64,000 nt of DNA from NCBI RefSeq assembly GCF_007595705.1, contig NZ_NISY01000014.1:1-64000 (forward strand), given 5' to 3'. This document shows, one piece after another, positions 41,715-50,271 of the stretch. The notes under the pieces are model-generated. The model was not told the origin of the DNA. It did no database searches and saw only the letters and a program-made list of their open reading frames with translations. Position 1 is the first letter of the stretch, and every line of letters starts with the position of its first letter. This stretch comes from Streptomyces sp. SAJ15 (GTDB lineage: Bacteria > Actinomycetota > Actinomycetes > Streptomycetales > Streptomycetaceae). The translations under genes were made by a program, and so were the position numbers.

Positions 41715-42788
41715 CTACCTCCGCCGCGCGGTCGTCTTCTTCGCCGGAGCCTTCTTGGCTGTCGTCTTCTTGGCCGTCGCCCGCTTCGCGGTGGTCTTCC
41801 CGGGGGCGGTCTTCTTGGCCGAGGTCTTCCGTCCTGTCGTCTTCTTCGCGGCGGCTTTCTCCGCGGTCGTCTTCTTAGCCGCTGTCTTCTTAGCGGTCGC
41901 CTTTTTAGCGGTCGTCTTCTTCGCCGGGGCCTTCGCGGCCGCCTTCTTCTCGGCGGTCTTCTTGGCCGTCGTCTTCTTCGCGGCGGTCTTCTCCGCCGGT
42001 GCCTTCTTCGCGGCGGTCTTCTTCGCCGGAGCCTTCTTGGCTGTCGTCTTCTTGGCCGGGGCCTTCTTCGCGGTGGCCTTCTTGGGCGGGGCCTTCTTGG
42101 CCGGCGGTGCCTTCTTCGCCGTCTTCCGCGGTGCCGTCCGCTTCCGCGGTGCCTTCTCTTCAGCGGGCTTCCTCGCGGCCGGGGCCTTCTTGGCGGGCCG
42201 ACGCCGCTCTCGCCGAGGCTCCTCCCTCTCTTCCTCTTCCTCCTCCTCGGGCTCTTCTTCCTCTTCCTCGGGCTCCTCTTCCCTGGGCTCTTCCTCCTCC
42301 TCTTCCTCTTCTTCCTCCTCCTCGGGCTCCTCCTCCGGTTCTTCCTCTCCTCGCTCCTCTTCCTCCGGCTCCTCTTCCTCCTCGTACTCCTCTTCGGGTT
42401 CCTCTTCCTCGTACTCCTCTTCCGGCTCCTCGGCCTCCTCGGGTTCCTCTTCTTCCTCCTCGGCCTCCTCGCCTTCCTTGCCTATGCGCTGAGTTCGGTC
42501 GCGGAGCACTTCGGCCAGCTCGCCCAGCTTGCGATCGGTGGCCGCTGCCACCGCCTGCCGGCCGGCATCCATCAGTTCACCGCGTACCTGGTCCTGTAGA
42601 CCGGCGACCTGCGGCACGTCCTTCAGCTTGCGAAGTCCCTCGGTGACCAGTTGCTGCGGTTGCAGACCGAACCGACGGCCGGCGATGTACGTCGCCACGC
42701 TGAAGGCGAGCCGTCCCTTTTTCGCCCGGCCGAGCAGGTACCCGCCGGCCACCGCGGCCGCGAGGGCGATCTTTGCTGAGTCGTTCAT
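41715..42788 (-). CDS. Gas vesicle cluster accessory protein with poly-Glu and histone-H1-like Lys/Ala tail
   Basis: 357 residues. Residues 1-105: a membrane-associating N-terminus (MNDSAKIALAAAVAGGYLLGRAKKGRLAFS) and helices ending DRTQRIGKEG. About 105-195 is almost pure Glu/Pro. About 196-357 is a histone-H1-like run of KKAPAKKTTAKK repeats. So one protein carries strong acidic and basic blocks. Followed directly by the SRPBCC gene. AAGGGA four bases before the ATG supports the start. The H1-like tail may bind nucleic acid or self-neutralise the Glu block, perhaps promoting condensation around nascent vesicles (inference). Confidence 0.82.
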   Translation of the reverse strand: MNDSAKIALAAAVAGGYLLGRAKKGRLAFSVATYIAGRRFGLQPQQLVTEGLRKLKDVPQVAGLQDQVRGELMDAGRQAVAAATDRKLGELAEVLRDRTQRIGKEGEEAEEEEEEPEEAEEPEEEYEEEEPEEEYEEEEEPEEEERGEEEPEEEPEEEEEEEEEEEEPREEEPEEEEEEPEEEEEEEREEPRRERRRPAKKAPAARKPAEEKAPRKRTAPRKTAKKAPPAKKAPPKKATAKKAPAKKTTAKKAPAKKTAAKKAPAEKTAAKKTTAKKTAEKKAAAKAPAKKTTAKKATAKKTAAKKTTAEKAAAKKTTGRKTSAKKTAPGKTTAKRATAKKTTAKKAPAKKTTARRR

Positions 42789-43014
42789 CGTGGTCCCTTC
42801 GGCTGGCTGGGGTCGCGCGAATTTCCGGACAGTGAGCATTTCAAGTCTGTGCCGCCCATGGCCCGCGCGCATACGCAGGACGCCGTGGACACCGTGCGTC
42901 ATCGGGCGCATCCATGCGGCTACACATTTCGCCATGTTCCGCGGGGATGTGCCTATGCTGAGAAAGGCAGTGAGGAAAGTCGATCGGAAATTCCTGCCGG
43001 TCCGGAGAGAGGAA
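42789..43014. other. Divergent gas vesicle promoter region
   Basis: 226 bases between the accessory gene pair and gvpO. It contains AT-richer words (CACATTTCGCCATG, GCCTATGCTGAGAAA). On the plus strand TATGCT at about 42953 is a candidate -10, but no confident -35 is seen. No ORF is called. Confidence 0.5.
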
Positions 43015-43407
43015 ATGTCGGCAGCCAGGGGAGAACACGCGGATGACGACAGGCGCGCGTCCACGAGTGGTACCGCCGGACATCGGTCCGGTGGCACTCG
43101 GGGGAGTGCGCGTCGGGCGGAGCAGCCCGCGCGTCGTGCCGAACACAGGGTGTCGACGGGCGCGGCCATGCGGGCCGCGACCGCACAGCTGCGGGAGCTG
43201 CTCGGACGTTCCCCCGACTCGGTCTCGGCCCTCAAGCCCACCGACGAGGGCTGGGAGGCCACCGTGGAGGTCGTCGAGGTGGAGCGCGTCCCCGACACCA
43301 CCAGCGTGATGGCCAGCTACCGGGTGAGCCTGGACGAGAGCGGGGATCTGGTCGCCTACGAGCGGACCCGGCGCTACACCCGTGGACAGATAGACCGACG
43401 CACCTAG
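43015..43407 (+). CDS. gvpO: Gas vesicle protein GvpO
   Basis: 130 residues. The GvpO domain is the C-terminal 80 residues: AATAQLRELLGRSPDSVSALKPTDEGWEATVEVVEVERVPDTTSVMASYRVSLDESGDLVAYERTRRYTRGQ. The first 45 residues are charged and disordered. GvpO is required for vesicle formation in halophiles and begins actinomycete gvp clusters. ATG preceded by AGAGAGG. First gene of the plus-strand operon. Confidence 0.93.
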   Translation: MSAARGEHADDDRRASTSGTAGHRSGGTRGSARRAEQPARRAEHRVSTGAAMRAATAQLRELLGRSPDSVSALKPTDEGWEATVEVVEVERVPDTTSVMASYRVSLDESGDLVAYERTRRYTRGQIDRRT

Positions 43408-43453
43408 CAACGGCAGCCGCCGACACGGCGGTTGGGCGTCGAAGGGAGACACC

Positions 43454-43936
43454 ATGACCGTGGTGCCGCAAGGCGGAGGCGGCGGCGTGATCCAGGGCGG
43501 TGCCACTGGAAGCCTCTACGACATCTTGGATCTGATTCTCGACCGGGGACTCGTCATCGACGTCTTCGCGCGCGTGTCGCTCGTCGGTATCGAGATCCTG
43601 AAAATCGACGCTCGGGTCGTGGTGGCCAGTGTGGACACCTATCTCCGGTTCGCGGAGGCGTGCAACCGGCTCGACCTCGAAACCGGCCGCAAGGCGCCGA
43701 CACAGCTGACGGACATCGTCGGCGAGGTGACCGAGAGCGGCTCCGAGGGCAAGGTCAAGGGCGCGCTGACGGGTGCGGTGGAGTCGGTGGCGGACACCCT
43801 GAGCGGCGGCCGGAAGGGCCACGACGAGGAGGAGAAGGAGAAGGTCAGGAAGCGGGCGGACCGGGATGACGAGGACGGCGAAGCGAGGCGACGGCACCCC
43901 ACGCGGCGGACCTCGCGCCGCGAGAGGGAGGAGTGA
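43454..43936 (+). CDS. gvpA: Gas vesicle structural protein GvpA (long C-terminal tail)
   Basis: 160 residues. The GvpA core at residues 19-75 (LYDILDLILDRGLVIDVFARVSLVGIEILKIDARVVVASVDTYLRFAEA) forms the vesicle wall ribs. A tail of about 75 residues follows, with a run of Glu/Lys/Arg (HDEEEKEKVRKRADRDDED), much longer than in cyanobacterial GvpA (about 70 residues total) but typical of actinomycetes. GGGAG five bases before the ATG. Confidence 0.95.
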   Translation: MTVVPQGGGGGVIQGGATGSLYDILDLILDRGLVIDVFARVSLVGIEILKIDARVVVASVDTYLRFAEACNRLDLETGRKAPTQLTDIVGEVTESGSEGKVKGALTGAVESVADTLSGGRKGHDEEEKEKVRKRADRDDEDGEARRRHPTRRTSRREREE

Positions 43937-43939
43937 GCC

Positions 43940-44653
43940 GTGGCCGTCTACATCTACTCCATCACCGGTGAGGACCATCCGCTGCGCCTCGACGACCTCA
44001 AGGGTGTCGGTGATCCCCCCGGCCGCCCGCGCGCGATCAGCGCGGGACGACTGTGCGCGGTGGTCAGCGACGCCCCTGAGGACCTGCGCCCCAGGCGGCG
44101 TGACCTGAGCGCCCACCAGGAGGTGCAGGACCGGCTGATGACCGACGGCACGGTCCTGCCGCTGCGCTTCGGACTCACCGCGCCGGACGACGACGCCGTA
44201 CGGGCCGCGCTGGAGGAACGGGCCGAGGAGTACGAGACGCGGTTGCGGGACTTGGAGGGGTGTGCCGAGTACCACCTGAGGGTGTCCCAGGACGAGGACG
44301 CCCTGCTCCGCGAGATCCTCGAGGACTCGGACGAGGCCCGGGAGCTCAACGAGGCGATCCGCAGCGGAGAGGCCGGCCCGGGCGCCCCCCTGGCGCTCGG
44401 CGAACTGGTGGCCCGGGAGGTCGAGGCGCGCCATGGCGCGCTGGCCGCCGGCGTGGTCGAGGCGCTCCGTCCGTTCTCCCGGGAGGAGAGCTCCTCCTCG
44501 CCCACCGGGGACGACCTGCTCTCCATCTCCTTCCTGGTGGAGCGCGACAAGGAAGAGCTGTTCCTCACGGCGCAGTTGAGCCTGGCGAACCAGCTCGGGG
44601 ACGACTTCTCCCTCCGGCTGCGGGGCCCGCTGCCTCCGTACAGCTTCGTCTGA
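43940..44653 (+). CDS. gvpF: Gas vesicle protein GvpF
   Basis: 237 residues of the GvpL/GvpF family: AVYIYSITGEDHPLRLDDL, LRPRRRDLSAHQEVQDRLMTDGTVLPLRFGL, and the C-terminal VERDKEELFLTAQLSLANQLGDDFSLRLRGPLPPYSFV ending. GvpF caps or nucleates the growing vesicle. Start GTG three bases after gvpA, preceded by GGAGG inside the end of gvpA. Confidence 0.95.
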   Translation: MAVYIYSITGEDHPLRLDDLKGVGDPPGRPRAISAGRLCAVVSDAPEDLRPRRRDLSAHQEVQDRLMTDGTVLPLRFGLTAPDDDAVRAALEERAEEYETRLRDLEGCAEYHLRVSQDEDALLREILEDSDEARELNEAIRSGEAGPGAPLALGELVAREVEARHGALAAGVVEALRPFSREESSSSPTGDDLLSISFLVERDKEELFLTAQLSLANQLGDDFSLRLRGPLPPYSFV

Positions 44654-44663
44654 AGGAGCTCTT

Positions 44664-44939
44664 GTGGGTGTCATCACTCAGCTTCTCACCCTCCCGCTGG
44701 CCCCGGTGCGGGGAGTGGCCTGGGTGATGGGCCGCGTCGTGGACGCGGCGGAGGCGCAGTACTACGACCCCGCACCGGCGGAGGAGGAACTCGCCCGCCT
44801 GGAGAAGGCCCTCCTGGCCGGGGAGATCGACGAGGAGACCTTCGAGCGGCGTGAGGACGAACTCCTGGACTGGCTGGAGGAGGTCAGGGCGTACTGGCGA
44901 GGGGCGCCGCCTGAGCGGGAGTCGAGGTGGCCGCCGTGA
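44664..44939 (+). CDS. gvpG: Gas vesicle protein GvpG
   Basis: 91 residues, typical GvpG: VITQLLTLPLAPVRGVAWVMGRVVDAAEAQYYDPAPAEEELARLEKALLAGEIDEETFERREDELL. Essential accessory protein in vesicle assembly. GTG start with AAGGAG in front. Confidence 0.94.
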   Translation: MGVITQLLTLPLAPVRGVAWVMGRVVDAAEAQYYDPAPAEEELARLEKALLAGEIDEETFERREDELLDWLEEVRAYWRGAPPERESRWPP

Positions 44940-45565
44940 CCGAACCCCTCGCCGGCCGATCCGGCGCCCTCCCGTCCCGGGCCACCCCGCAGTACGGCCA
45001 GCCGGCCTATGGCCAGGGCAGCTCGGCGAACCTCGCCGACATCCTGGAGCGGGTGCTCGACAAGGGCATCGTCATCGCCGGCGACATCCAGATCAACCTG
45101 CTCGACATCGAACTCCTCACCATCAAACTGCGGTTGCTGGTCGCCTCCGTCGACAAGGCGAAGGAGATGGGCATCGACTGGTGGGAACACGACCCCTCAC
45201 TGTCCTCCCGCGCGCCCAGGGACGACCACGCACTGGCCGACGAGAACAAGCGGCTGCGTGCGGAGCTCGACGCCCTGCGGAGGAGCGCGGCGCTTCCGCC
45301 GGCGGACGCGGACGTCCCCGCGGCGGCCGCCGCGGTCGAGGCGGACAGGGACGAGGAGGAGACGGCCGTGCCACGGAGGAAGTCCACCACGGCCCGGGAA
45401 CCGGCCTCCAGGTCCCCGGCCAGGAAGACCGCCTCGCCGCGCAGAACGACGGTGAGTGGGAAGACGGCCTCGGAACGCAGGACGACCTCGACGCGGAAGA
45501 CCACCGGGCGGACGTCGTCCAGGCCGCGCCGGCGCACCGGGACGGACCACGGGGACGATGACTGA
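44936..45565 (+). CDS. gvpJ: Gas vesicle protein of the GvpA family (GvpJ)
   Basis: 209 residues from the GTG at 44936, which overlaps the gvpG stop (GTGA) and has AGGTGG five bases upstream; a GTG at 44927 is in frame but less likely. GvpA-like core NLADILERVLDKGIVIAGDIQINLLDIELLTIKLRLLVASVDKAKEMGIDWW, then a 130-residue basic Ser/Thr/Arg tail (SPARKTASPRRTTVSG). GvpJ forms the conical tips in other systems. Confidence 0.88.
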   Translation: MTEPLAGRSGALPSRATPQYGQPAYGQGSSANLADILERVLDKGIVIAGDIQINLLDIELLTIKLRLLVASVDKAKEMGIDWWEHDPSLSSRAPRDDHALADENKRLRAELDALRRSAALPPADADVPAAAAAVEADRDEEETAVPRRKSTTAREPASRSPARKTASPRRTTVSGKTASERRTTSTRKTTGRTSSRPRRRTGTDHGDDD

Positions 45566-46418
45566 CACCGTCACCTACGCCTACGCCGTGGCCCGAAACA
45601 CCGAAGGGCTGAGCGGGGCGCTGTCCGAGGTCGAGGGTGTCGTCGGGGCCCCGGTCCGCCTGACACGGGCCCCGGGAGACGACGAACTGGTGGCGGCGGT
45701 CAGCCCGGTGCCGGCCCGGGACTTCAGCGAGGAGGCGTTGAAGCGGCATCTGGAGGACCTGGCCTGGCTGGAGGCGGTCGCCCGGGCGCACCACGCGGTG
45801 GTCGAGGCGCTGGCCGCCCGGACCTCGGTGCTGCCGTTGCGGCTGGCGACGGTGTACCTCGACGACGTCCGCGTGGCCGAGGTGCTCGACGCGGGACGCG
45901 CTGCCTTCCTGGAGCAGCTGTCCCGGCTGGCCGCGCACGTCGAGTGGGGGGTGAAGGTGTACGTCGATCCGTCGGCGGACGCCGCCGCGGCCGCGGAGCC
46001 CGAAGCCGCGGGCGGCCTCAGCCCCGGCCGCGCCTATCTGCGTGGCCGGAGCGCGCAACGACGCTCGCGCGAGGAGAGCTTCCGGGCGGCGCGGCAGGCG
46101 GCCGAGCGGGTCGAGGAGGTCGGGAGGAGGCACGCCGCCGACCGGACGCGGCACCGCGCCCAGCAGGGCGAGCTGGCCGGCGGCCCGGGGGTGAACGTGG
46201 TGAACGACGCCTACCTCGTGGCGCGTGACCGCGCGGAGCGGTTCCGCACCGAGGTGGAGCGGGCGGCCGAGGGACTCCCCGGCGTCCGGGTCGAGCTCAC
46301 CGGACCCTGGGCCCCGTACTCGTTCGCCGCGCCGCCGGCCGCGGAGGAGCCCCCCAGCGAGGAGCTCCCCGGCGAGGAGCTTCCCGAGGAGCTTCCCGGC
46401 GAGGAGGCGGCTCCGTGA
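45558..46418 (+). CDS. gvpL: Gas vesicle protein GvpL
   Basis: 286 residues, second GvpL/GvpF family member: VTYAYAVARNTEGLSGAL, the central LAWLEAVARAHHAVVEALAARTSVLPLRLATVYLDD, and VELTGPWAPYSF near the end, followed by a Glu/Pro-rich repeat tail (SEELPGEELPEELPGEE). ATG overlaps the end of gvpJ by eight bases. Confidence 0.92.
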   Translation: MTDTVTYAYAVARNTEGLSGALSEVEGVVGAPVRLTRAPGDDELVAAVSPVPARDFSEEALKRHLEDLAWLEAVARAHHAVVEALAARTSVLPLRLATVYLDDVRVAEVLDAGRAAFLEQLSRLAAHVEWGVKVYVDPSADAAAAAEPEAAGGLSPGRAYLRGRSAQRRSREESFRAARQAAERVEEVGRRHAADRTRHRAQQGELAGGPGVNVVNDAYLVARDRAERFRTEVERAAEGLPGVRVELTGPWAPYSFAAPPAAEEPPSEELPGEELPEELPGEEAAP

Positions 46419-46744
46419 ACGGCGCTCCGCGGAACCGCCCTCCGGCGCCGTCCCATGTCGAGTTCGGGACCGCCGAGCCGGGTACCACCGGGTCCGGGGC
46501 CACCAGCGGGCGGCCCGCCGGCCCCGTGGCCTCCGAACCGCTGCCCGAGCGCCAGGTCGCCCTGATCGACCTGCTGGACCGGCTGCTCAGCGGCGGTGCC
46601 GTGATCACCGGAGATGTGGTGCTCTCCGTGGCCGACATCGATCTGGTACGGATCTCGCTGCGCGCCCTGATCGTCTCCATCGGCCCGAAGACCCCGTCCC
46701 CCTGGAGCGGAACCGTGTCACCGCGAGGACGCCATGACGGCTGA
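46415..46744 (+). CDS. gvpS: Gas vesicle protein of the GvpA family (GvpS)
   Basis: 109 residues. After a Pro/Gly/Thr-rich N-terminus the GvpA-like core is ALIDLLDRLLSGGAVITGDVVLSVADIDLVRISLRALIVSI, shorter and more diverged than gvpA. Its position after gvpL and before gvpK matches gvpS of Streptomyces clusters. GTG start overlaps the gvpL stop (GTGA). Confidence 0.87.
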   Translation: MNGAPRNRPPAPSHVEFGTAEPGTTGSGATSGRPAGPVASEPLPERQVALIDLLDRLLSGGAVITGDVVLSVADIDLVRISLRALIVSIGPKTPSPWSGTVSPRGRHDG

Positions 46745-47246
46745 CCGCGACGACCACGCCACCCGCCCACCCGGCCGGGAGAACGGCAGGAGCCACACCG
46801 CCCAAGGCGGCGACACGGGTCCGCCCCGCCGGGCGGGCGGCCCCACCGACCCGCCCAGCCCCGGAGAGCGCCTGGACGAGGTGGCCGAGGCCGCGGCCCG
46901 CGCCTTCCGGTTGCTGCCTGCCGCGCCCCAGGACGTCCCGGCCGCCGGCTCCGACCCGGACCGCGGCCGTGCCCGCCGGATCACCACCGACCCCGACACG
47001 GTCGAACGGGACCTGATCAGGCTCGTCCTCACCCTGGTCGAGCTTCTGCGACAGCTCATGGAGCGCCAGGCCCTCCACCGGGTCGACCAGGGCGACCTGA
47101 CCGAGGAGCAGGAGGAGCGCCTGGGGATGACGCTGATGGTGCTGCACGACCGCATGGCCGACCTGTGCTCCCGCTACGGCCTGACCATGCAGGACCTCAA
47201 TCTCGACCTCGGCCCCCTGGGCCCCCTGCTGCCGCCCTCCGACTGA
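46734..47246 (+). CDS. gvpK: Gas vesicle protein GvpK
   Basis: 170 residues. GvpK domain: RITTDPDTVERDLIRLVLTLVELLRQLMERQALHRVDQGDLTEEQEERLGMTLMVLHDRMADLCSRYGLTMQDLNLDLGPLGPLL. N-terminal 75 residues disordered. Overlaps gvpS by 11 bases and closes the operon; it converges with the DUF3995 gene 53 bases away. Confidence 0.94.
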   Translation: MTADRDDHATRPPGRENGRSHTAQGGDTGPPRRAGGPTDPPSPGERLDEVAEAAARAFRLLPAAPQDVPAAGSDPDRGRARRITTDPDTVERDLIRLVLTLVELLRQLMERQALHRVDQGDLTEEQEERLGMTLMVLHDRMADLCSRYGLTMQDLNLDLGPLGPLLPPSD

Positions 47247-47299
47247 CCCTTTACGCCCGTACGTCCGTTCGTCACGGGATGGAGCCCCGCGCGGCGGCC

Positions 47300-47842
47300 C
47301 TAGCCGACCTTCGGCTCCGCGTCGGTGGAGCTCCGCCTCCGGGGTCGGTGGAAGCCGTGCAGCGCGGCGGTGAACAGCGCGCCGCCGAGGAGGAAGTACA
47401 GGTCGACGGCGCGCATGGACCACATCGTGTAGGCGGACGGGTCCGGGTCTCCGTACACCTGCTCAAGCGACAGTCCGCTCAGGCCGTGCGTCAGCACACC
47501 GGTCGTGCGCAGCAGGTCGTCGATCACGCCGATCCCGCCCCGCGCGAGCAGCAGGGCCGCCGCGGTCCACGCCGCGGTGAGCAGCATCCACCGGGGCAGG
47601 AGCGAGCGTCCCGCGCCGCGGCCCAGTTCCCTGGCGACACCGGCCCCGACCAGGCACATCACCGCCACGACCAGGTAGACGAGGAATCCCCCGGAGACGC
47701 CCTGCTCCGAGACGCTACCGTCCCCCAGCCCGAAGCCGCCGCCCAGCGCCCAGTAGACATGGAAGGCGGCGAAGACCACGGCCCAGAGCGCGGCGGCCGC
47801 CGCGGCCGCCGCCGGCTCCCTCGGAGGTGTCGATGTGTCCAT
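47300..47842 (-). CDS. DUF3995 membrane protein
   Basis: 180 residues with four membrane helices: AALWAVVFAAFHVYWALGGGFGL (DUF3995 signature HVYWALGG), LVYLVVAVMCLVGAGVA, WMLLTAAWTAAALLLARG and AVDLYFLLGGALFTAAL. Small integral membrane protein of unknown role. The ATG at 47842 is chosen since hydrophobic alignment begins soon after; GGAAG lies nine bases upstream. Confidence 0.88.
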   Translation of the reverse strand: MDTSTPPREPAAAAAAAALWAVVFAAFHVYWALGGGFGLGDGSVSEQGVSGGFLVYLVVAVMCLVGAGVARELGRGAGRSLLPRWMLLTAAWTAAALLLARGGIGVIDDLLRTTGVLTHGLSGLSLEQVYGDPDPSAYTMWSMRAVDLYFLLGGALFTAALHGFHRPRRRSSTDAEPKVG

Positions 47843-47935
47843 GACGCCAGTCTTCCGCCGGCGCTCTCGCCGCACATCGACCCGGGGCGGGAACCGCGGA
47901 CCGTCGACTACCCCGTGCGGAGGAGAGGTGATCGG

Positions 47936-47986
47936 CCTCCCGGCTGACCGACCCTCCCGGCCGACCGACCCTCCCGGCTGACCGGC
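47936..47986. repeat. Three 17-bp tandem repeats
   Basis: CCTCCCGGCTGACCGAC repeated three times (few mismatches) in the short gap between the DUF3995 and helR genes. Confidence 0.85.
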
Positions 47987-48028
47987 CGACGCCTCGGACG
48001 GGAGCGGGCGTTCGTCCGGCCGACGGCG

Positions 48029-50218
48029 TCAGGAGCCGGTGAGGATGACCAGTTGCCGGGTCGCTCGGGTCATCGCGACATAGCGGTCGACCGCTCCTTC
48101 GACGCCCGTGCCGAACGTCTCCGGGTCGATGAGGACGACCAGGTCGAACTCGAGCCCCTTCGACAGCTGCGGGGTCAGCGACCGGACGCGGGACGTCGAC
48201 CGGAACGTGGGATCGCCGATGACGCAGGCGGTCCCCTCGGCGTGCGCCGCGAGCCAGGTGTCCAGGACGGAGTTCAGATCCGCGGTGGATCCGTGGACGA
48301 CGGGGACGTCGCCGCGGCGGATGGAGGTCGGCACGTTGGCGTCCGGGAGCGCGGCCCGGATGACGGGCTCGGCCTCCGCCATGATTTCCTCCGGCGTCCG
48401 GTAGTTGATGCTCAGCGAGGCCAGGTTGATCCGGTCGAGCCCGATCCGCTCCAGCCGTTCCCGCCACGACTCGGTGAACCCGTGCCGGGCCTGGGCGCGG
48501 TCACCGACGATGGTGAAGCTCCGGGAGGGGCACCGCAGCAGCAGCATCTGCCACTCCGCGTCGGTCAGTTCCTGAGCCTCGTCCACGACGATGTGCGCGA
48601 ACGGGCCACGGAGCAGGTCCGGGTCGGTCGGCGGCAGTTCCGCCTCGTCGACCAGGCTGACCTGGGCGTCCTGGCCGCGCAGCATCGTCACCAGGCCCTC
48701 GCCGTCGTCACCGTCGGCGCCGGAGTCGGCCGCGGCCTCGATCAGGTTGTCGACGACCTGCGTCATGCGCTCGCGCTGGGCGGCGAGGATCGCCTGGTGC
48801 CGGCGCCCGCGGCGGGCCGCCTCCGGGTCGCCGAGCCGCTGTCGTGCCGCGTCCAGGAGCGGCAGGTCGGACACCGTCCATGCCTGGGCGTCCGCGCGCT
48901 GCAGCCTCCGAACGTCCTCGCGGTCGAGCCAGGGAGCGCACAGCCGCAGGTAGGCGGGGACCGACCACAGGTCTCCGACGAGGTCGGCCGCTTCGAGCAG
49001 CGGCCACGCCCGGTTGAAGGCCGTGAGCAGCTCCCTGTTCCGCGTCAGCGATCTGCGGAGCAGATCGACCGAGACCTCGCCGTCGTCCGCCGTGGCATCG
49101 TCCTCGTGCTTGTCCACCAGGATGGTGAGCAGCTCCTCCCAGACCTGGTCGCGCGCCTCGTTGTGCGGAGTACCGGGTTCTGCCGCTGCGAACGCCGCGG
49201 CCCAGTCGTCGGCGGTCAGCCGGATGTCGGACCAGTGGGTCGTGATCGTCATCCGTTCGGTGGGCGGCTCCTCGTAGAACCTGACGGCCGTCTCGATCGC
49301 CTTCACCATGTCCGCGGACGACTTCAGCCGGGCCACCTCCGGGTCGGCCTCGATCACCGCCGTGGCTCCCTCGGGGACGAGGTCCCGCAGGGTGCAGGTC
49401 CGCACACCCTCCTCTCCGAGGCTGGGGAGGACGTCGGCGACGTAGCCCAGATAGGGCTGGTGCGGACCGACGAACAGCACGCCGCCCCGGCGGTTACCGA
49501 GACGGGGGTCGGAGTAGAGGAGGTAGGCGGAGCGGTGCAGGGCGACGACGGTCTTCCCCGTCCCCGGGCCGCCGTCGACGACGAGGGCGCCGCGGGACCC
49601 CGCGCGGATGACGGCGTCCTGGTCGGCCTGGATGGTGCCGAGCACGTCTCGCATCCGTGGCGACCGGCTGCCGCTCAGGCTGGCGATGAAGGCCGACTGG
49701 TCGTCGAGCGCGGCGTGCCCGACAAACCCGTCCGAGGTGAACACCTCGTCCCAGTAGTCGCTGATCCGGCCGCGGGCCCAGCGGTACCTGCGGCGGCTCG
49801 CCAGGCCCATCGGGTGGGCGTGGGTGGCTCCGAAGAACGGTTCAGCCGCGGGGGAGCGCCAGTCGAGCAGCAGCCGACGACCCGCGCTGTCCGTGAGGCC
49901 GAGGCGACCGACGTACAGGGGCTCGGGATCGTCCGCGCCGACCATGCGCCCGAGGCACAGATCCAGACCGAAGCGACGCAGCGTGCGCAGACGAGCGGTC
50001 AACCGGTGGATCTCCGCGTCCCGGTCCATCGCCTGCCGGCCTGTGCCGCCGGGCGCCCTGCGCGCGGCGTCGAGGCGGTCGGACAGTTCGGCGATCGACT
50101 GCTCCAGGCACTCCGCGATGGCCGCGAAGTGCCGCTCGTCGCCGGCGATCAGCGTGGGGTCGGCCTTGGGGGAGAGGCGGTCGGAAAGATCGAAAACGCT
50201 GGTGGTCAGGGAGTTCAC
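48029..50218 (-). CDS. helR: RNA polymerase recycling motor HelR (HelD/UvrD-like helicase fold)
   Basis: 729 residues. Superfamily 1 ATPase with Walker A VVDGGPGTGKT near residue 216, FVGPHQPYLGYV, HIVVDEAQELTDAEWQMLLLRCP (Walker B), FTIVGDRAQA, NYRTPEEIM and the C-terminal VAMTRATRQLVILTGS. The N-terminal coiled-coil (HFAAIAECLEQSIAELSDRLDAARR) is the HelD-type secondary-channel arm. HelR dislodges rifamycin from stalled polymerase and gives resistance in Streptomyces venezuelae (published family knowledge). GTG start with GGAG at eight bases, 53 bases after the rgt stop, so an operon. Confidence 0.92.
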   Translation of the reverse strand: MNSLTTSVFDLSDRLSPKADPTLIAGDERHFAAIAECLEQSIAELSDRLDAARRAPGGTGRQAMDRDAEIHRLTARLRTLRRFGLDLCLGRMVGADDPEPLYVGRLGLTDSAGRRLLLDWRSPAAEPFFGATHAHPMGLASRRRYRWARGRISDYWDEVFTSDGFVGHAALDDQSAFIASLSGSRSPRMRDVLGTIQADQDAVIRAGSRGALVVDGGPGTGKTVVALHRSAYLLYSDPRLGNRRGGVLFVGPHQPYLGYVADVLPSLGEEGVRTCTLRDLVPEGATAVIEADPEVARLKSSADMVKAIETAVRFYEEPPTERMTITTHWSDIRLTADDWAAAFAAAEPGTPHNEARDQVWEELLTILVDKHEDDATADDGEVSVDLLRRSLTRNRELLTAFNRAWPLLEAADLVGDLWSVPAYLRLCAPWLDREDVRRLQRADAQAWTVSDLPLLDAARQRLGDPEAARRGRRHQAILAAQRERMTQVVDNLIEAAADSGADGDDGEGLVTMLRGQDAQVSLVDEAELPPTDPDLLRGPFAHIVVDEAQELTDAEWQMLLLRCPSRSFTIVGDRAQARHGFTESWRERLERIGLDRINLASLSINYRTPEEIMAEAEPVIRAALPDANVPTSIRRGDVPVVHGSTADLNSVLDTWLAAHAEGTACVIGDPTFRSTSRVRSLTPQLSKGLEFDLVVLIDPETFGTGVEGAVDRYVAMTRATRQLVILTGS

Positions 50219-50271
50219 GTCAACAGCTCCGAATCTACGGCGAATACGGCGGTCGCTTGGGAGGTTCCGGC

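Noticed and set aside
44927..44935. Earlier GTG start for gvpJ
   Set aside because: The GTG at 44936 has a well-spaced AGGTGG and a GTGA overlap with the gvpG stop, which fits the operon pattern better.
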